Source: Amycolatopsis nivea (lineage in GTDB: Bacteria; Actinomycetota; Actinomycetes; Mycobacteriales; Pseudonocardiaceae). Taken from it: DNA of 48,292 bases. The DNA lies in the NCBI RefSeq assembly GCF_004522235.1, contig NZ_SDLT01000055.1:1-48292 (forward strand), read 5' to 3'. Shown piece after piece: positions 25,732 through 34,943 of this stretch. The notes below the pieces were generated by a model, which was given only the letters and a program-made list of their open reading frames with translations, had not been told where the DNA came from and made no database searches. The position numbers and the translations under genes were made by a program. Each line of letters starts with the position of its first letter. The first letter of the stretch is position 1.

Positions 25732-28275
25732 TCAGATGAACCGCCACAGGTGGTCCGGCGTCCCGTTGTCGTCCCACTGAGTCACTTGTGCACCGTCCGC
25801 AGTGGACTGCTGGTCGACCGCCATCACCTTTCCACTGTGGACGTTCACGATTTTCCACCAGCCGCCGCCCGCGTCCACGATGCGCCACAGGTGATCCGGC
25901 GTTCCGTTGTCCTGGAACTGCTGCACATGTGCACCGTTGTCCAGGCTCTGGTCGTGCACCGCGAGCACCTTGCCGCTGTTGCGGTTCATGATCCGCACCG
26001 TTCCGTCGCCGCTGTCCACGACTGTCCACACGTGATCGACCGTGCCGTTGTCCTGCCATTGCGTCACGTCGGCAGTGTCCGAAAGCGACATGTCCTGCAC
26101 CGCCAGCAGTTTCCCGGATCGCTGGTTCTGGATCCGCCGCCACGACGTCGTCGAGGCGGCTGGGCGCGGCAGCAAAGCCAAGTATCCAGCGGCGACCGGG
26201 CGCGCTTGGAAGCCGGATTGCCGGGCGTCGGCGACGAAGTACCAGTCTGAGAACGGAACCCGCGAACCAGTGGTGTTGGCGAAACTGTAGACGCCTTCGA
26301 CAAGCGTCGTGCGGATGTCGGTGTGGTCAGTCAGCCAAGCGGCTGTCCACAACTCCCAGTCGGCTTTGGTGTAGTCGTGGCGGAGGTCCAGCGGAACGCC
26401 GTGCGCTCCGCGTTTCGACTGATACCAGGCGGCTTCCCGGGCAGCAGTGCCGAGCGGCACCAGATCGAGGCCCAGCAACCGGTCCGCGAAACCGTTGTAC
26501 TTCAGGCTCCAGGTGCCCGGCTGGTCGTACGCCATCCGCAGGTGCGAGCCGTCATCGGCCAAGGTCGTCCATTGGCTGACGTACGACCGCGAGATCGAGC
26601 GGTACCGCAGGGCATCGGCGGAATTTCCGGTGACATCGGCGAGAACGGCCATCGCGCCGACGCCGATGATGCCCTTCAACGCGAGGTTGGCGCTGTGCGC
26701 GATCCAGCCGGTGAAGTCGTCGGTCTGATTCTGGTTGCCCGGATCGAGAGTGTTGCCCACCAGGTATTCAGCCCATTGCCGCAGAATTCCGTAGTGAGCG
26801 CTGGCGAACGCCTTCGCCGCCGCGGAATCCAGGCGCTGCGCGACCGCGGCGGACATGATGAGCATGTTCGCCGATTCCTCGACCGGCATGCTTTCCTCGT
26901 TGCCGTCGTTGTGCCCGGCCGCGTTCGGATAGGACGCGCCGATGTCGTGTTCCGAGAACGTCATCGGCCAGCCGCCGTGCTCCGCGTAATCCAGCACCGG
27001 TTCCAGCAGCAGCCGGACGAAATCCGGCGAGAGATGGAGGTAGCCGGGCAGCGCCGGATAAATCACGTCCACTGTGGACACATTGCCGCTGGACGAGATC
27101 TCCTTCAGGAAGGCCCACGGGGAGCCGTTCCGATCGACCAGCTCGGTGCCGCCGAACGCCTGGCGCAGGGCGAGCGCGCAGATCGCCGCGTAATGGTCGC
27201 CGGCCGCGGCGGACGCTTCGCTGTCGATCCGCTGGTCCAGCGCGATCCCCGCGGCGAGCGCGGCCGGGTAGTCGGCGTGGAACCACGCGACCATGTCCTG
27301 CCAGGAGGACCAGTAATGCGTCCACCACGGTGCCAGTTGCGCACCGAGGTAGCTGACCGCAGGCGTGCGGACGTGCCCGATCGCCACCACCAGCGGATCG
27401 GCCGCCGCGCCCGGCTGGATCGTGCCCAGGTCTTTGGCGAACGCAAGAACCGGCCAGCGGTCGTTGATCGCTCTTGGCTGGTCCGGATCGCTCGTCCCGG
27501 GCAGCACTCCCCCGTTCGCCGACGCCGCACGCACGACCGTGTCCTGCCCGATCTGCCAGGTCACCCCGGCCGAAGGCACCGCGAGCACGAGCGAACCCCA
27601 GCGCGGCTGGTCGTGTCCGTCCTCGGCGAGCGCAGTCGGCGAAGCGGCCTGGACGCTCAGCGAGGTGATGCCGCCGGATTCCTGGTGCTGCCAGCCGACC
27701 GGCGTGGCCGAATCCCATTGCAGCCACTCGGCCGACGAGTCGAAATGCAACGAAACGCTATGCGCCCGGCCGTCAGTGCTCGCGGCGGCGACGGTGACGT
27801 AGCCGAACGGCACGCATTGCCGTTGGAGGTTGCCGGGGTCGACCGGCGAGAAGAAGGTGACGGTGAGGGTCACGCCGCCGCCGGTGAGTTCGTAGATCGA
27901 GCGGGTCGCGGTGATCTGCAAGGAGTTCTGCGTCATCGGGGTCAGGCTCGGGCCGGACGGCAACTGCGGCGCACCGGCGAACACGTACGCGGTGCCGTCG
28001 ATCCGGGCGATGCCGCACAGCGCGGTCACGTGCCCGTTCCAGAACGTCGACCAGGTGCCGGGCAGGGTGTCCGCTGCCTGCCAGGTCGAGAGATACGGCG
28101 AGCGCACCACGAGCGGCGTCGCGGGCGGGCGCAGCGTGCCCGCGGGAGCCGCGGCGGCGGTGGACTGGACCAGTTCCGGAAGGCACCAGAGCGCGACCCC
28201 GGCGGCCGCGCCGGTGCCCGCCCAGCGCAGGGCGGCGCGGCGGCTGACTTCGCGGGGAGATGCGGAGGAGGACAT
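25732..28275 (-). CDS. Tat-exported glutaminase-family (DUF4965/DUF1793-type) protein with ricin lectin
   Basis: An 847-residue secreted protein. A twin-arginine signal (SRRAALRWAG, then a hydrophobic stretch ending near AAAAPA) is followed by the GtaA-like body. Recognisable parts are SPYLSTWQAADTLPGTWSTFW, PWAFLKEISSSGNVSTVDVI and NEESMPVEESANML. About residues 710-847 form a ricin-type beta-trefoil with three repeats, each with GK(L/V)(L/M)AV and an NGT-DH-W end. The family is named glutaminase, but many actinobacterial members carry carbohydrate-binding domains and the natural substrate is unsure. A LacI-type palindrome upstream favours a glycan. It converges on the acyl-CoA synthetase with 6 bases between. 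Confidence 0.85.
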   Translation of the reverse strand: MSSSASPREVSRRAALRWAGTGAAAGVALWCLPELVQSTAAAAPAGTLRPPATPLVVRSPYLSTWQAADTLPGTWSTFWNGHVTALCGIARIDGTAYVFAGAPQLPSGPSLTPMTQNSLQITATRSIYELTGGGVTLTVTFFSPVDPGNLQRQCVPFGYVTVAAASTDGRAHSVSLHFDSSAEWLQWDSATPVGWQHQESGGITSLSVQAASPTALAEDGHDQPRWGSLVLAVPSAGVTWQIGQDTVVRAASANGGVLPGTSDPDQPRAINDRWPVLAFAKDLGTIQPGAAADPLVVAIGHVRTPAVSYLGAQLAPWWTHYWSSWQDMVAWFHADYPAALAAGIALDQRIDSEASAAAGDHYAAICALALRQAFGGTELVDRNGSPWAFLKEISSSGNVSTVDVIYPALPGYLHLSPDFVRLLLEPVLDYAEHGGWPMTFSEHDIGASYPNAAGHNDGNEESMPVEESANMLIMSAAVAQRLDSAAAKAFASAHYGILRQWAEYLVGNTLDPGNQNQTDDFTGWIAHSANLALKGIIGVGAMAVLADVTGNSADALRYRSISRSYVSQWTTLADDGSHLRMAYDQPGTWSLKYNGFADRLLGLDLVPLGTAAREAAWYQSKRGAHGVPLDLRHDYTKADWELWTAAWLTDHTDIRTTLVEGVYSFANTTGSRVPFSDWYFVADARQSGFQARPVAAGYLALLPRPAASTTSWRRIQNQRSGKLLAVQDMSLSDTADVTQWQDNGTVDHVWTVVDSGDGTVRIMNRNSGKVLAVHDQSLDNGAHVQQFQDNGTPDHLWRIVDAGGGWWKIVNVHSGKVMAVDQQSTADGAQVTQWDDNGTPDHLWRFI

Positions 28276-28346
28276 CGACAGCTTCTTTCGGTCGGCTACC
28301 GGACACGGGAAAGAAGAAACCGAGCGACCTCAGTGTGGCACCGCGA

Positions 28347-28358
28347 TACAACGTTGTA
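28347..28358. promoter_or_regulatory. LacI-type palindromic operator
   Basis: TACAACGTTGTA is a perfect 12-base palindrome with a central CG, typical of LacI-family operators. It lies about 72 bases before the start of the lectin-bearing secreted protein. No LacI gene is in the window, so the regulator would be encoded elsewhere. Confidence 0.5.
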
Positions 28359-28374
28359 AATCTGCCGAAAGCAC

Positions 28375-28410
28375 TGACAAACGCTGTCCTTTTCGGGACA
28401 GCGCTTGTCA
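28375..28410 (-). terminator. hairpin terminator after gamma-glutamyltransferase
   Basis: TGACAAACGCTGTCC (28375-28389) pairs with GGACAGCGCTTGTCA (28396-28410), 15 bp with one mismatch and a 6-base loop. It begins 8 bases past the stop of the minus-strand gene. It separates that gene from the secreted-protein promoter. Confidence 0.7.
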
Positions 28411-28417
28411 ATCCCCG

Positions 28418-30202
28418 CTACCGCCCCGTGGCGTACCCCTGCGCCCCGCGCGAGTTCGCGGCCGCCGACAGGACCCCGGTTTCCGGGTCCTTCGCCACCG
28501 CGCACAGCCGCCCCTCCGACCAAGGCTCGCCGACCGTGACGTCGTGCCCCCGGCTTTCCAGCGCGGCGATCACCTCCGCGCCGATCCGCGACTCCACCGT
28601 CACGCTGCCCGCCGCCATGCCGCGCGGGTAGAACGAACTCGGGAAGCTGTCGGTGTGCCAGTTCGGCGCGTCGATCGCGCCTTGCAGATCGAGGCCGCCG
28701 CGGACCTTGTCGCGCAGTGCGGTACCGAGGAAGAAGTGGAAGTTCCACTGGTCCTGCTGGTCGCCGCCGGGGGTGCCGAACGCCATCACCGGGACGCCGT
28801 CGCGCAGGGCGAGCGACGGCGAGAGCGTGGTGCGCGGCCGTTTGCCCGGGGCGAGCGAGTTCGGCAGGCCCGGGTCGAGCCACGCCATCTGCAACCGGGT
28901 GCCGAGCGGGAAACCCAGCTCCGGCACCACCGGGTTGGACTGCAGCCAGCCGCCGCTCGGGGTCGCGGCGATCATGTTGCCCCAGCGGTCGACGACGTCG
29001 AGGTGGCAGGTGTCGCCGCGGGTCAGGCCGTCCTTCGCGACGGTCGGCTCCCCCGCCCCGATCGCCGACGCGGTGACCCCGCCGCCCGCGACGTAGTGCA
29101 CGTGCCGGCTCAGCCGGGGCGTGCGGCCTTCCGGGCTGCCCGGCCGCAGGTCGAAGGACGCGCGCTCGCCGATCAGCTTGCGCCGGGCCTCGCTGTACTC
29201 CGGGGAAAGCAGCGCCTCCATGGAGACTTCCGTGCTGTCGCCGTACCAGGCCTCGCGGTCGGCCATCGCGAGCTTCGTGCCCTCGATGAGCCGGTGGTAG
29301 TACTCCGGCGTCGCGTAGTCCAGCTCGTCCGGCAGGAGCGCGAGCTGCTGCAGGAAGGACGGACCTTGGCTCCACAGCCCGGCTTTCGCGACGGTCCAGC
29401 CGTTCCAGGTGCAGGTGACCGGGTCCTCGTACGTCGGCCGGAACGCGGCGATGTCGTCGGCGGTGAGGGTGCCCGCGTGCCGTTCGCCGGACGAGTCCAT
29501 CGCCGGTTTCGCGGCGAAGGCGGCGAGCGCTTCCGCGACAAACCCCTCGCGCCACGCCTTCCGCGCCGCCTCGATCTGCGCTTCCCGGTCGCTCCCGGCC
29601 GCCTCCGCTTCGGCGATCAGCCGTCGCCAGGTCTCGGCGAGCGCAGGATTCTTCAGCAGCCCACCGGGTTTCGGCGCGACCCCGCCGGGCAAGTACAACT
29701 CGGCCGACGTCGTCCATTCGTTCTCGAACAGCTCGCGGACGGTCTCCACCGTCGCGCCGACGCGCTCGACCGCCGGATGGCCGTCCGCCGCGTAGTGAAT
29801 GGCGTACTTGAGGACCTCGCGCAACGACTTCGTGCCGTGGTCGTGCAGCAGGAGCAGCCACGCCTCGACCGCGCCGGGCACCGCGGCGGCGAGCGGGCCG
29901 GTGCCGGGGACGAGGTCCAGGCCGAGCGAGGTGTAGTGCTCGATCGTCGCTCCGGCCGGCGCGGGACCCTGCCCGCACAGCACCTTCGGCGCGCCGCCTG
30001 CCGGGGCGAGGATCATCGGCACCTCGCCGCCCGGCCCGTTGAGGTGCGGTTCGACGACGTGCAGCACGAACGCGCCCGCGACCGCCGCGTCGTAGGCGTT
30101 GCCGCCGTCCTCGAGAACCGCCATCGCGGCCGCCGAGGCGAGCCAGTGGGTGGACGACACCATGCCGAAGGTGCCCTGCAACGTCGGGCGCGTCTGGACC
30201 AT
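28418..30202 (-). CDS. gamma-glutamyltransferase family protein
   Basis: A 594-residue Ntn-hydrolase of the gamma-glutamyltransferase family. The predicted self-cleavage and catalytic threonine is T398 in RGDTCHLDVVD. The large-subunit start (MVSSTHWLASAAAMAVLEDGGNAYDAA) and small-subunit motif (FGTPGGDQQDQWNFHFF) are typical. No signal peptide is visible, so it may be cytoplasmic. Family reactions are hydrolysis or transfer of gamma-glutamyl groups; some members act on cephalosporin side chains or other amides. It diverges from a LysR gene that probably controls it. Confidence 0.88.
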   Translation of the reverse strand: MVQTRPTLQGTFGMVSSTHWLASAAAMAVLEDGGNAYDAAVAGAFVLHVVEPHLNGPGGEVPMILAPAGGAPKVLCGQGPAPAGATIEHYTSLGLDLVPGTGPLAAAVPGAVEAWLLLLHDHGTKSLREVLKYAIHYAADGHPAVERVGATVETVRELFENEWTTSAELYLPGGVAPKPGGLLKNPALAETWRRLIAEAEAAGSDREAQIEAARKAWREGFVAEALAAFAAKPAMDSSGERHAGTLTADDIAAFRPTYEDPVTCTWNGWTVAKAGLWSQGPSFLQQLALLPDELDYATPEYYHRLIEGTKLAMADREAWYGDSTEVSMEALLSPEYSEARRKLIGERASFDLRPGSPEGRTPRLSRHVHYVAGGGVTASAIGAGEPTVAKDGLTRGDTCHLDVVDRWGNMIAATPSGGWLQSNPVVPELGFPLGTRLQMAWLDPGLPNSLAPGKRPRTTLSPSLALRDGVPVMAFGTPGGDQQDQWNFHFFLGTALRDKVRGGLDLQGAIDAPNWHTDSFPSSFYPRGMAAGSVTVESRIGAEVIAALESRGHDVTVGEPWSEGRLCAVAKDPETGVLSAAANSRGAQGYATGR

Positions 30203-30261
30203 GGGCCCTATCGTCGCGCGCGGGCTGGCGGTACGTCAAAGACATCTGAGACACCAGTCCG

Positions 30262-30276
30262 ATAGCGTATCGCTAT
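30262..30276. promoter_or_regulatory. palindrome over the LysR start codon
   Basis: ATAGCG-TAT-CGCTAT is a perfect 6-bp inverted repeat overlapping the ATG at 30275. LysR proteins usually bind in the divergent region and repress themselves; a site over the start codon fits autorepression. Inferred from position. Confidence 0.45.
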
Positions 30277-31186
30277 GGAACGCCGCCAGCTGGAGTACTT
30301 CGTCGCGATCGCCGAGCACGGCGGGTTCACGCACGCGGCGAGGGCGTTGCGGGTGGCGCAGCCGTCGTTGTCGCGGGCGATCGCGAAGCTGGAACAGGAC
30401 CTGGGCGTCGAGCTGTTCCACCGGGTCGGGCGCAACGCGGTGCTGTCGAACGCCGGCGAACTGCTCGCCGAACGCGCCCGGCTGGTGCTGCGCGACCTCG
30501 ACGCCCTGCGCGCCGCCGCGCGGATGGCGGGCGACGGACCGGCCGGGCGGATCGATGTCGCGGCCACGTCGTCGTCCGCGCTGGAGCCGGTGATCAGCAT
30601 CGTCGCCGAGATGCGCACGCGGTATCCGGGCGTGCTGGTGAGCACGTCGGCGGCGTTGTCGGCGGCCGAGGTGGTCGCGATGGTGGTGCAGGGCCGGTGC
30701 GAGGCCGGGGTGTGCGGGAGCGCGGAACGCCCGGTCGGGCCGGGTCTGATCGCGCACCACCTGCGGGACGAGGAACTGCTGCTGGTCGCCCCGCCCGGTA
30801 CGGAAATCGGCTCGGACGGGGCCGTGGAGCGGGCTGAGCTCAGCGGGATGCAGTTCGTGGTCACCACGTCGCCGACCGCGGTGCGCGGTTTCTTCGACCG
30901 GCTCGCGGCGACCGTGCCGGACCTGTCGATCGCGGCCGAGGTGGGCGACCGGAGCGTGGTGCTGCCGATGGTGCTGCGCGGGATCGGCGCGAGCCTGATG
31001 CCGGACGGCTGGGCCGAACTGGCCCGCCGGGCCGGTGCGGAAGTGCTCCGGTTCTCGCCGCCGGAGACACTCCCGCAGTGGCTGATCTACCGGTCCGGGC
31101 CGATTACCGCGGCGACTCAAGCATTTCTGGACATCGCCACAGGCGGGACCGCCAGCATCGGCGCGTCTTGGCCTGAACGTCCATGA
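30275..31186 (+). CDS. LysR family transcriptional regulator
   Basis: A 303-residue LysR regulator. The N-terminal winged helix reads LEYFVAIAEHGGFTHAARALRVAQPSLSRAIAKLEQDLGVELF, and a periplasmic-binding-like effector domain spans about 90-295. It diverges from the gamma-glutamyltransferase gene with 72 bases between, the usual arrangement of regulator and target. The effector is unknown. Confidence 0.9.
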   Translation: MERRQLEYFVAIAEHGGFTHAARALRVAQPSLSRAIAKLEQDLGVELFHRVGRNAVLSNAGELLAERARLVLRDLDALRAAARMAGDGPAGRIDVAATSSSALEPVISIVAEMRTRYPGVLVSTSAALSAAEVVAMVVQGRCEAGVCGSAERPVGPGLIAHHLRDEELLLVAPPGTEIGSDGAVERAELSGMQFVVTTSPTAVRGFFDRLAATVPDLSIAAEVGDRSVVLPMVLRGIGASLMPDGWAELARRAGAEVLRFSPPETLPQWLIYRSGPITAATQAFLDIATGGTASIGASWPERP

Positions 31187-31210
31187 CGCCCCGAATGGAC
31201 TAGACCGCTT

Positions 31211-32482
31211 TCACCCGATCCCGAGGCCGCGCCGTCCGGTCGCGTTCAGCTGTTCCGGAGCGAACCGGTCCGGCCAGGAGCGCTCGTAATGCTCGGGCGG
31301 GAAGTCCGACGGACTGGAACCGGTCTCGAATGCCTCCCGCACCGCCCCGGCGTACGCTTCGTTCCGCGGGCACCACGGCGCGGCCGGGATGTACATGACG
31401 TTGCCCCAGCCCTGCTGGTTCTTCACCGGCGCGACGCTGTGGATCAGATCGCAGTGCCACCACACGGAATCCCCGGCCCGCACGTCCGGAATACCGCTGG
31501 AAGCCCGCAGCAGCAAGGAATGCCACTTCTCGGTGGCCGCGAACACGTGGTTCACCAGGACGCCGCACATGTCGTCCTCGGGCACGTCGGCCAGCAGCGG
31601 GCGCAGCATCAGATAGCCCATCGCCTCCGGAATCGGCACCGCGTGCAGTACGCCCTGGTCGTGTTTCATGTCCGACAGCGCGGTCCAGCCCTGGAAAGTG
31701 CGGAAAACCGAGCACATCGTCGAACCCTCGAACTGCGGGCCGGCCGTGCGGTGCGCGGCGTCCCACGGATCGTAGGACTCGACGGTGCCGTCGAACAGAT
31801 GCCGGAACGCCCGCTGGTACGCCTCGGTCATCCAGAGGTCGAGCGTGCCCGGGTCGAGATGCGAGCCGAGACCGCTGGAATCCGCGCCCGGCGGACGGCG
31901 GCGGATGCGGTCCGGGTACAGCGAATCCCGGCCGGGGTCGAACCACCGGACGCCGTCGGATTCCGACTTCCACCGCGCGTTGAGGAACGCCTGCACGCGC
32001 GCCATCCGGTCGCTTTGCTGGGCCTCCATCTGCGCCGGCGACCAGTAGATCGGGTAGATCCCGGCCCGGGAGACGAGGCTGCCGAAGAAGTTGTCGCCGG
32101 GACCGCGGTAGTTCTCGAAGAACCGGTTGCCCTCGACGTAGTCGACGATCCCCTTGTCCCAAGCCAGCGCCTGCTCGCGCGGGAAGTGCCCGCGCACGAT
32201 CAGGCAGCCGCGCTTCCGGATCCGGTGCAGGTCGTCTTCGGAGACCCGGCCCGCCTCGATGTCGGCGTACTCCAGCACCGGCCAGATCTCGTCGCCGCGC
32301 GCTTTCGCCCCCTCGATCTCCTCGACCGCGGCGGCGACGCGAGCCTCGATCACCGCGAACACCTCTTCCACGGTGCGCCCGGACGCCTCGATCCGCGCCC
32401 GCAGCGCGGTTTTGGTCTCGCGAATCGCGGCCGGGAGGTCGTCCGGCGCGGTCTCCCAGTGCGGCAACGGGGGAAGCTGCAT
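31211..32482 (-). CDS. DUF1479 family (YbiU-like) Fe(II)/2-oxoglutarate dioxygenase
   Basis: A 423-residue protein of the DUF1479/YbiU family, which has the 2-oxoglutarate dioxygenase fold. The iron triad is visible as H208-x-D210 (SHLDPGT) and H348 (DLIHSVAP). I chose ATG 32482, preceded by TGGAG; the frame stays open for 23 more codons, but that part covers the promoter region. The substrate of the family is not known to me. It diverges from a ROK regulator, suggesting a link to sugar metabolism. Confidence 0.82.
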   Translation of the reverse strand: MQLPPLPHWETAPDDLPAAIRETKTALRARIEASGRTVEEVFAVIEARVAAAVEEIEGAKARGDEIWPVLEYADIEAGRVSEDDLHRIRKRGCLIVRGHFPREQALAWDKGIVDYVEGNRFFENYRGPGDNFFGSLVSRAGIYPIYWSPAQMEAQQSDRMARVQAFLNARWKSESDGVRWFDPGRDSLYPDRIRRRPPGADSSGLGSHLDPGTLDLWMTEAYQRAFRHLFDGTVESYDPWDAAHRTAGPQFEGSTMCSVFRTFQGWTALSDMKHDQGVLHAVPIPEAMGYLMLRPLLADVPEDDMCGVLVNHVFAATEKWHSLLLRASSGIPDVRAGDSVWWHCDLIHSVAPVKNQQGWGNVMYIPAAPWCPRNEAYAGAVREAFETGSSPSDFPPEHYERSWPDRFAPEQLNATGRRGLGIG

Positions 32483-32543
32483 AGCGCTCGCTCCATTCAG
32501 GAAGGGCTCCTTACTGATTCGACGGTAAGGCGCCCGCGCGGAT

Positions 32544-32560
32544 TCAGGCAACAGTCCTGA
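32544..32560. promoter_or_regulatory. candidate ROK-regulator operator
   Basis: TCAGG-CAACAGT-CCTGA is a 5-bp inverted repeat in the 101-base divergent gap, 23 bases before the ROK start. It is short; binding is inferred from position only. Confidence 0.35.
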
Positions 32561-32583
32561 CTAAATCGGCTAGACTCGCGCCG

Positions 32584-33672
32584 ATGACCCCGGCCAAGCC
32601 CTCCCTCGACCTGCTCCGGTCGCTGACCGACGAGCACGTCCTGCGGGCGCTGCTCGCCGAACGGCAGCTGACGCGCGCGCAGATCGCCGCCCGCACCGGC
32701 ATTTCCAAGCCCGCGGTCGGCGACAGCGTCGCCCGGCTCGCCGAGGCCGGCCTGCTGCGCGACACCGGCGAACGCACCACCGGCCGCGGCCGCGTCGGCA
32801 CCTACTACGCACTGGCCGACGACCTCGGCACGGCCCTGGTCGTGAGCATCGGCCACGACGGCGCGGTCGCCGAAGCTGTCGACGTTTTCGGCGAGGTGCT
32901 CGCCCGGCACGTCGAAAACCTCGGCCGCCCGGTGCGTCCGCGGAAGGTCGCCCGGGCGCTGCGCAAGGCCGCCGCCCGGGTCGCCGCCGACGCGGGACCG
33001 CTCCGGCTCGCGGTCGTCAGCGCCGCCGATCCGGTCGACCGGGCCACCGGGAAACTCGTCCACCTGCCCGATTCCCCGTTCCTGCTCGGGGAACTCTCCC
33101 CCGCCGACGTCCTCGCGCCGACGGTGGCGGGCCCGGTCACCGTGGACAACGACGTCAACTGGGCCGCCCGCACCGAACAGGCCGCCGGCGATTTCGCCTA
33201 CCTCTTCCTCGGCGAAGGTCTCGGCTGCGCGGTCGTCGCCGATGGCGAAGTGCGGCGGGGACACGCCGGTCTCGCCGGAGAAATCGCGCACGTCCTCACG
33301 CGCGGCGCCGACGGTCAGGCGACGACGTTCATCGACGTCTTCGCGGATCTCGGTGTCCGCCAACCGGATTCGACCACGATCGACGTCGCTGCCCTGCGGA
33401 CCGCGATCAAATCCGACGACGTCCTCGACACCCTCGCCGAGGCGATCTGCGGCGTGCTGCTCGCTCTGGTGACGGTGTCCGACCCGGAACTCATCGTGCT
33501 GGGCGGTCCCTGGGGCCCCGACGTGCTCGACGCGGTGTCAGACCGCTTCGCGCAACTGCCGCGCCATGTCCCGCTTCGCGCCCCGCGCGCCACGGACTCC
33601 CCCGCCCTGACCGGCGCGCGCGACGAAGCCGTGCGCGCCCTGCGGAGCGCCGTTCTGACGGTCAGCCCTTGA
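32584..33672 (+). CDS. ROK family transcriptional regulator
   Basis: A 362-residue protein with an N-terminal winged HTH (RAQIAARTGISKPAVGDSVARLAEAGLL) followed by a ROK sugar-kinase-like domain. The usual phosphate-binding DxGxT is replaced by SIGHDGAVAE, and the zinc-binding cysteine cluster of active ROK kinases is absent. It is therefore a regulator rather than a kinase. Its partner is probably the divergent DUF1479 dioxygenase. The 3' end overlaps the convergent protease gene by 11 bases. Confidence 0.87.
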   Translation: MTPAKPSLDLLRSLTDEHVLRALLAERQLTRAQIAARTGISKPAVGDSVARLAEAGLLRDTGERTTGRGRVGTYYALADDLGTALVVSIGHDGAVAEAVDVFGEVLARHVENLGRPVRPRKVARALRKAAARVAADAGPLRLAVVSAADPVDRATGKLVHLPDSPFLLGELSPADVLAPTVAGPVTVDNDVNWAARTEQAAGDFAYLFLGEGLGCAVVADGEVRRGHAGLAGEIAHVLTRGADGQATTFIDVFADLGVRQPDSTTIDVAALRTAIKSDDVLDTLAEAICGVLLALVTVSDPELIVLGGPWGPDVLDAVSDRFAQLPRHVPLRAPRATDSPALTGARDEAVRALRSAVLTVSP

Positions 33673-34387
33673 TGGTCTTCTTGATCCAGTCCAGCTGACC
33701 GAAGACGTCGCCGTCGGCCGCGAGGCTGCTGCGGTCGGATTTGCTGGTGACCCCCACCAGCGTGTCGCGATCGGCAGTGGACATGACCGGACCGCCGGAG
33801 TCGCCGCCCGCCGTGACGCCGGTCGTGGTCAGCGCGCAGAAATCAGTGCCGCCGGAGACAGTCATGCCCTCGCAGCGCGGGTCGTCGGGGTCGATGACCT
33901 TCGCGTCCACCTGCTTGAGCACGTCGGATTGGCAGCTGTTCTCGTCGCCCGTGCAGGTCGCGCCCCAGCCGAGCTGGCGAACCGTCTCGCCCGGCCGCAC
34001 CGGTCCGCCGGTCGGCAGCTTCGCCGGGGTGACGTCCATCGGGGTGACCTTGATCAGCATGAGGTCCGCGAGCGTGTGGTTGTTGCGGCTCCCCGGGACC
34101 GGCTTGACCACGGTGCCGAGCCGCTGGTCGAGATTGCCGACACGGAACTCGATCCGGGAATCGGCGATCGGCTGCGCGGCCTCAGCGAAGCAGTGGTCGG
34201 CGCTGATGATCCACTCCCGGCTGATCGCGGTACCGGTGCATTCGGGCTTGCCGTCGACCAGCATCCGCACCGCCCAGGGTCCGTAATGACTGACCGAACC
34301 GCCGATCACCGCCGCTGCCGGAGCCGCTGCCGCGACGGCGATCAGTGCGGCAGCGGAGGCCAGGACGGCCCATCGGCGGAGGTGCAT
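33662..34387 (-). CDS. secreted trypsin-like serine protease
   Basis: A 241-residue S1-family protease. The signal peptide covers about residues 1-26 (ending APAAAV), and the mature start resembles VIGGS. The catalytic triad is H65 (SADHC), D108 (LADLMLIKV) and S197 (GGDSGGPV). Cysteines at 50/66, 145/152 and 172/184 could form disulfides. Expected to act outside the cell. ATG 34387 follows GGACG, a weak ribosome site; longer readings lose the signal peptide. Confidence 0.9.
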   Translation of the reverse strand: MHLRRWAVLASAAALIAVAAAAPAAAVIGGSVSHYGPWAVRMLVDGKPECTGTAISREWIISADHCFAEAAQPIADSRIEFRVGNLDQRLGTVVKPVPGSRNNHTLADLMLIKVTPMDVTPAKLPTGGPVRPGETVRQLGWGATCTGDENSCQSDVLKQVDAKVIDPDDPRCEGMTVSGGTDFCALTTTGVTAGGDSGGPVMSTADRDTLVGVTSKSDRSSLAADGDVFGQLDWIKKTIKG

Positions 34388-34589
34388 GGGGAGGACGTCC
34401 TTTCGGCAGCTTCGCGGTGACAACAGCAAGACGCGTCGGCTGGCGAGGGGTTGCCCGGTGACCCGATCGGGCCGGAACCGGAAAACCTTTGCGACGGGCG
34501 CGCGGATTCTCCTGCGTTGGTCGCTCATCAGACCCTCGGCCCGCGAAGGTGACCCGCCCATGACGTCCGCCGACGAGGAGTTCCGCCGG

Positions 34590-34619
34590 TTGACATGTCG
34601 GAAACTCCCGACATAACGT
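34590..34619 (+). promoter_or_regulatory. ArsR promoter and operator
   Basis: ATGTCGG-AAACTC-CCGACAT (34595-34614) is a perfect 7-bp inverted repeat. TTGACA at 34590-34595 and TAACGT at 34614-34619 would be the -35 and -10 boxes with an 18-base spacer that the operator fills. The predicted start of transcription falls at about the ATG at 34626, so the message may be leaderless. Confidence 0.65.
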
Positions 34620-34625
34620 AGCGTC

Positions 34626-34943
34626 ATGCCCGACGACGTCTTCCTCGCTCTCGCCAGTCCCGTCCGGCGGCGGCTGCTGGAGATCCTCGCGGACGGCCCG
34701 TGCACGGCCGGCGACCTCGCGGCGCGGTTCGAGCTGAGCCGTCCCGCGGTCGCCGAGCATCTCAAGGTGTTGCGGGACGCCTCGCTGGTCCGCGACGAAC
34801 CCGTTGGGCGACAACGTTTCTACCACCTGGAAAGCGACCCGCTCGAGCAGGTCGGCGAATGGCTGCACCCGTTCGAACGGTTCTGGCGCGGCCGCCTGCG
34901 CAGCATGGCCGACCTGCTGGAAAACGAGGAGGAAACCCCGTGA
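34626..34943 (+). CDS. ArsR family transcriptional regulator
   Basis: A 105-residue winged-helix repressor. The DNA-binding region reads GDLAARFELSRPAVAEHLKVLRDASLV, and the wing VGRQRFYHLESDPL. No metal-binding cysteine cluster is present, so it is of the type paired with SRPBCC proteins rather than a metal sensor. Its stop overlaps the GTG of the SRPBCC gene by 4 bases. A palindrome overlapping its promoter indicates autorepression. Confidence 0.9.
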   Translation: MPDDVFLALASPVRRRLLEILADGPCTAGDLAARFELSRPAVAEHLKVLRDASLVRDEPVGRQRFYHLESDPLEQVGEWLHPFERFWRGRLRSMADLLENEEETP

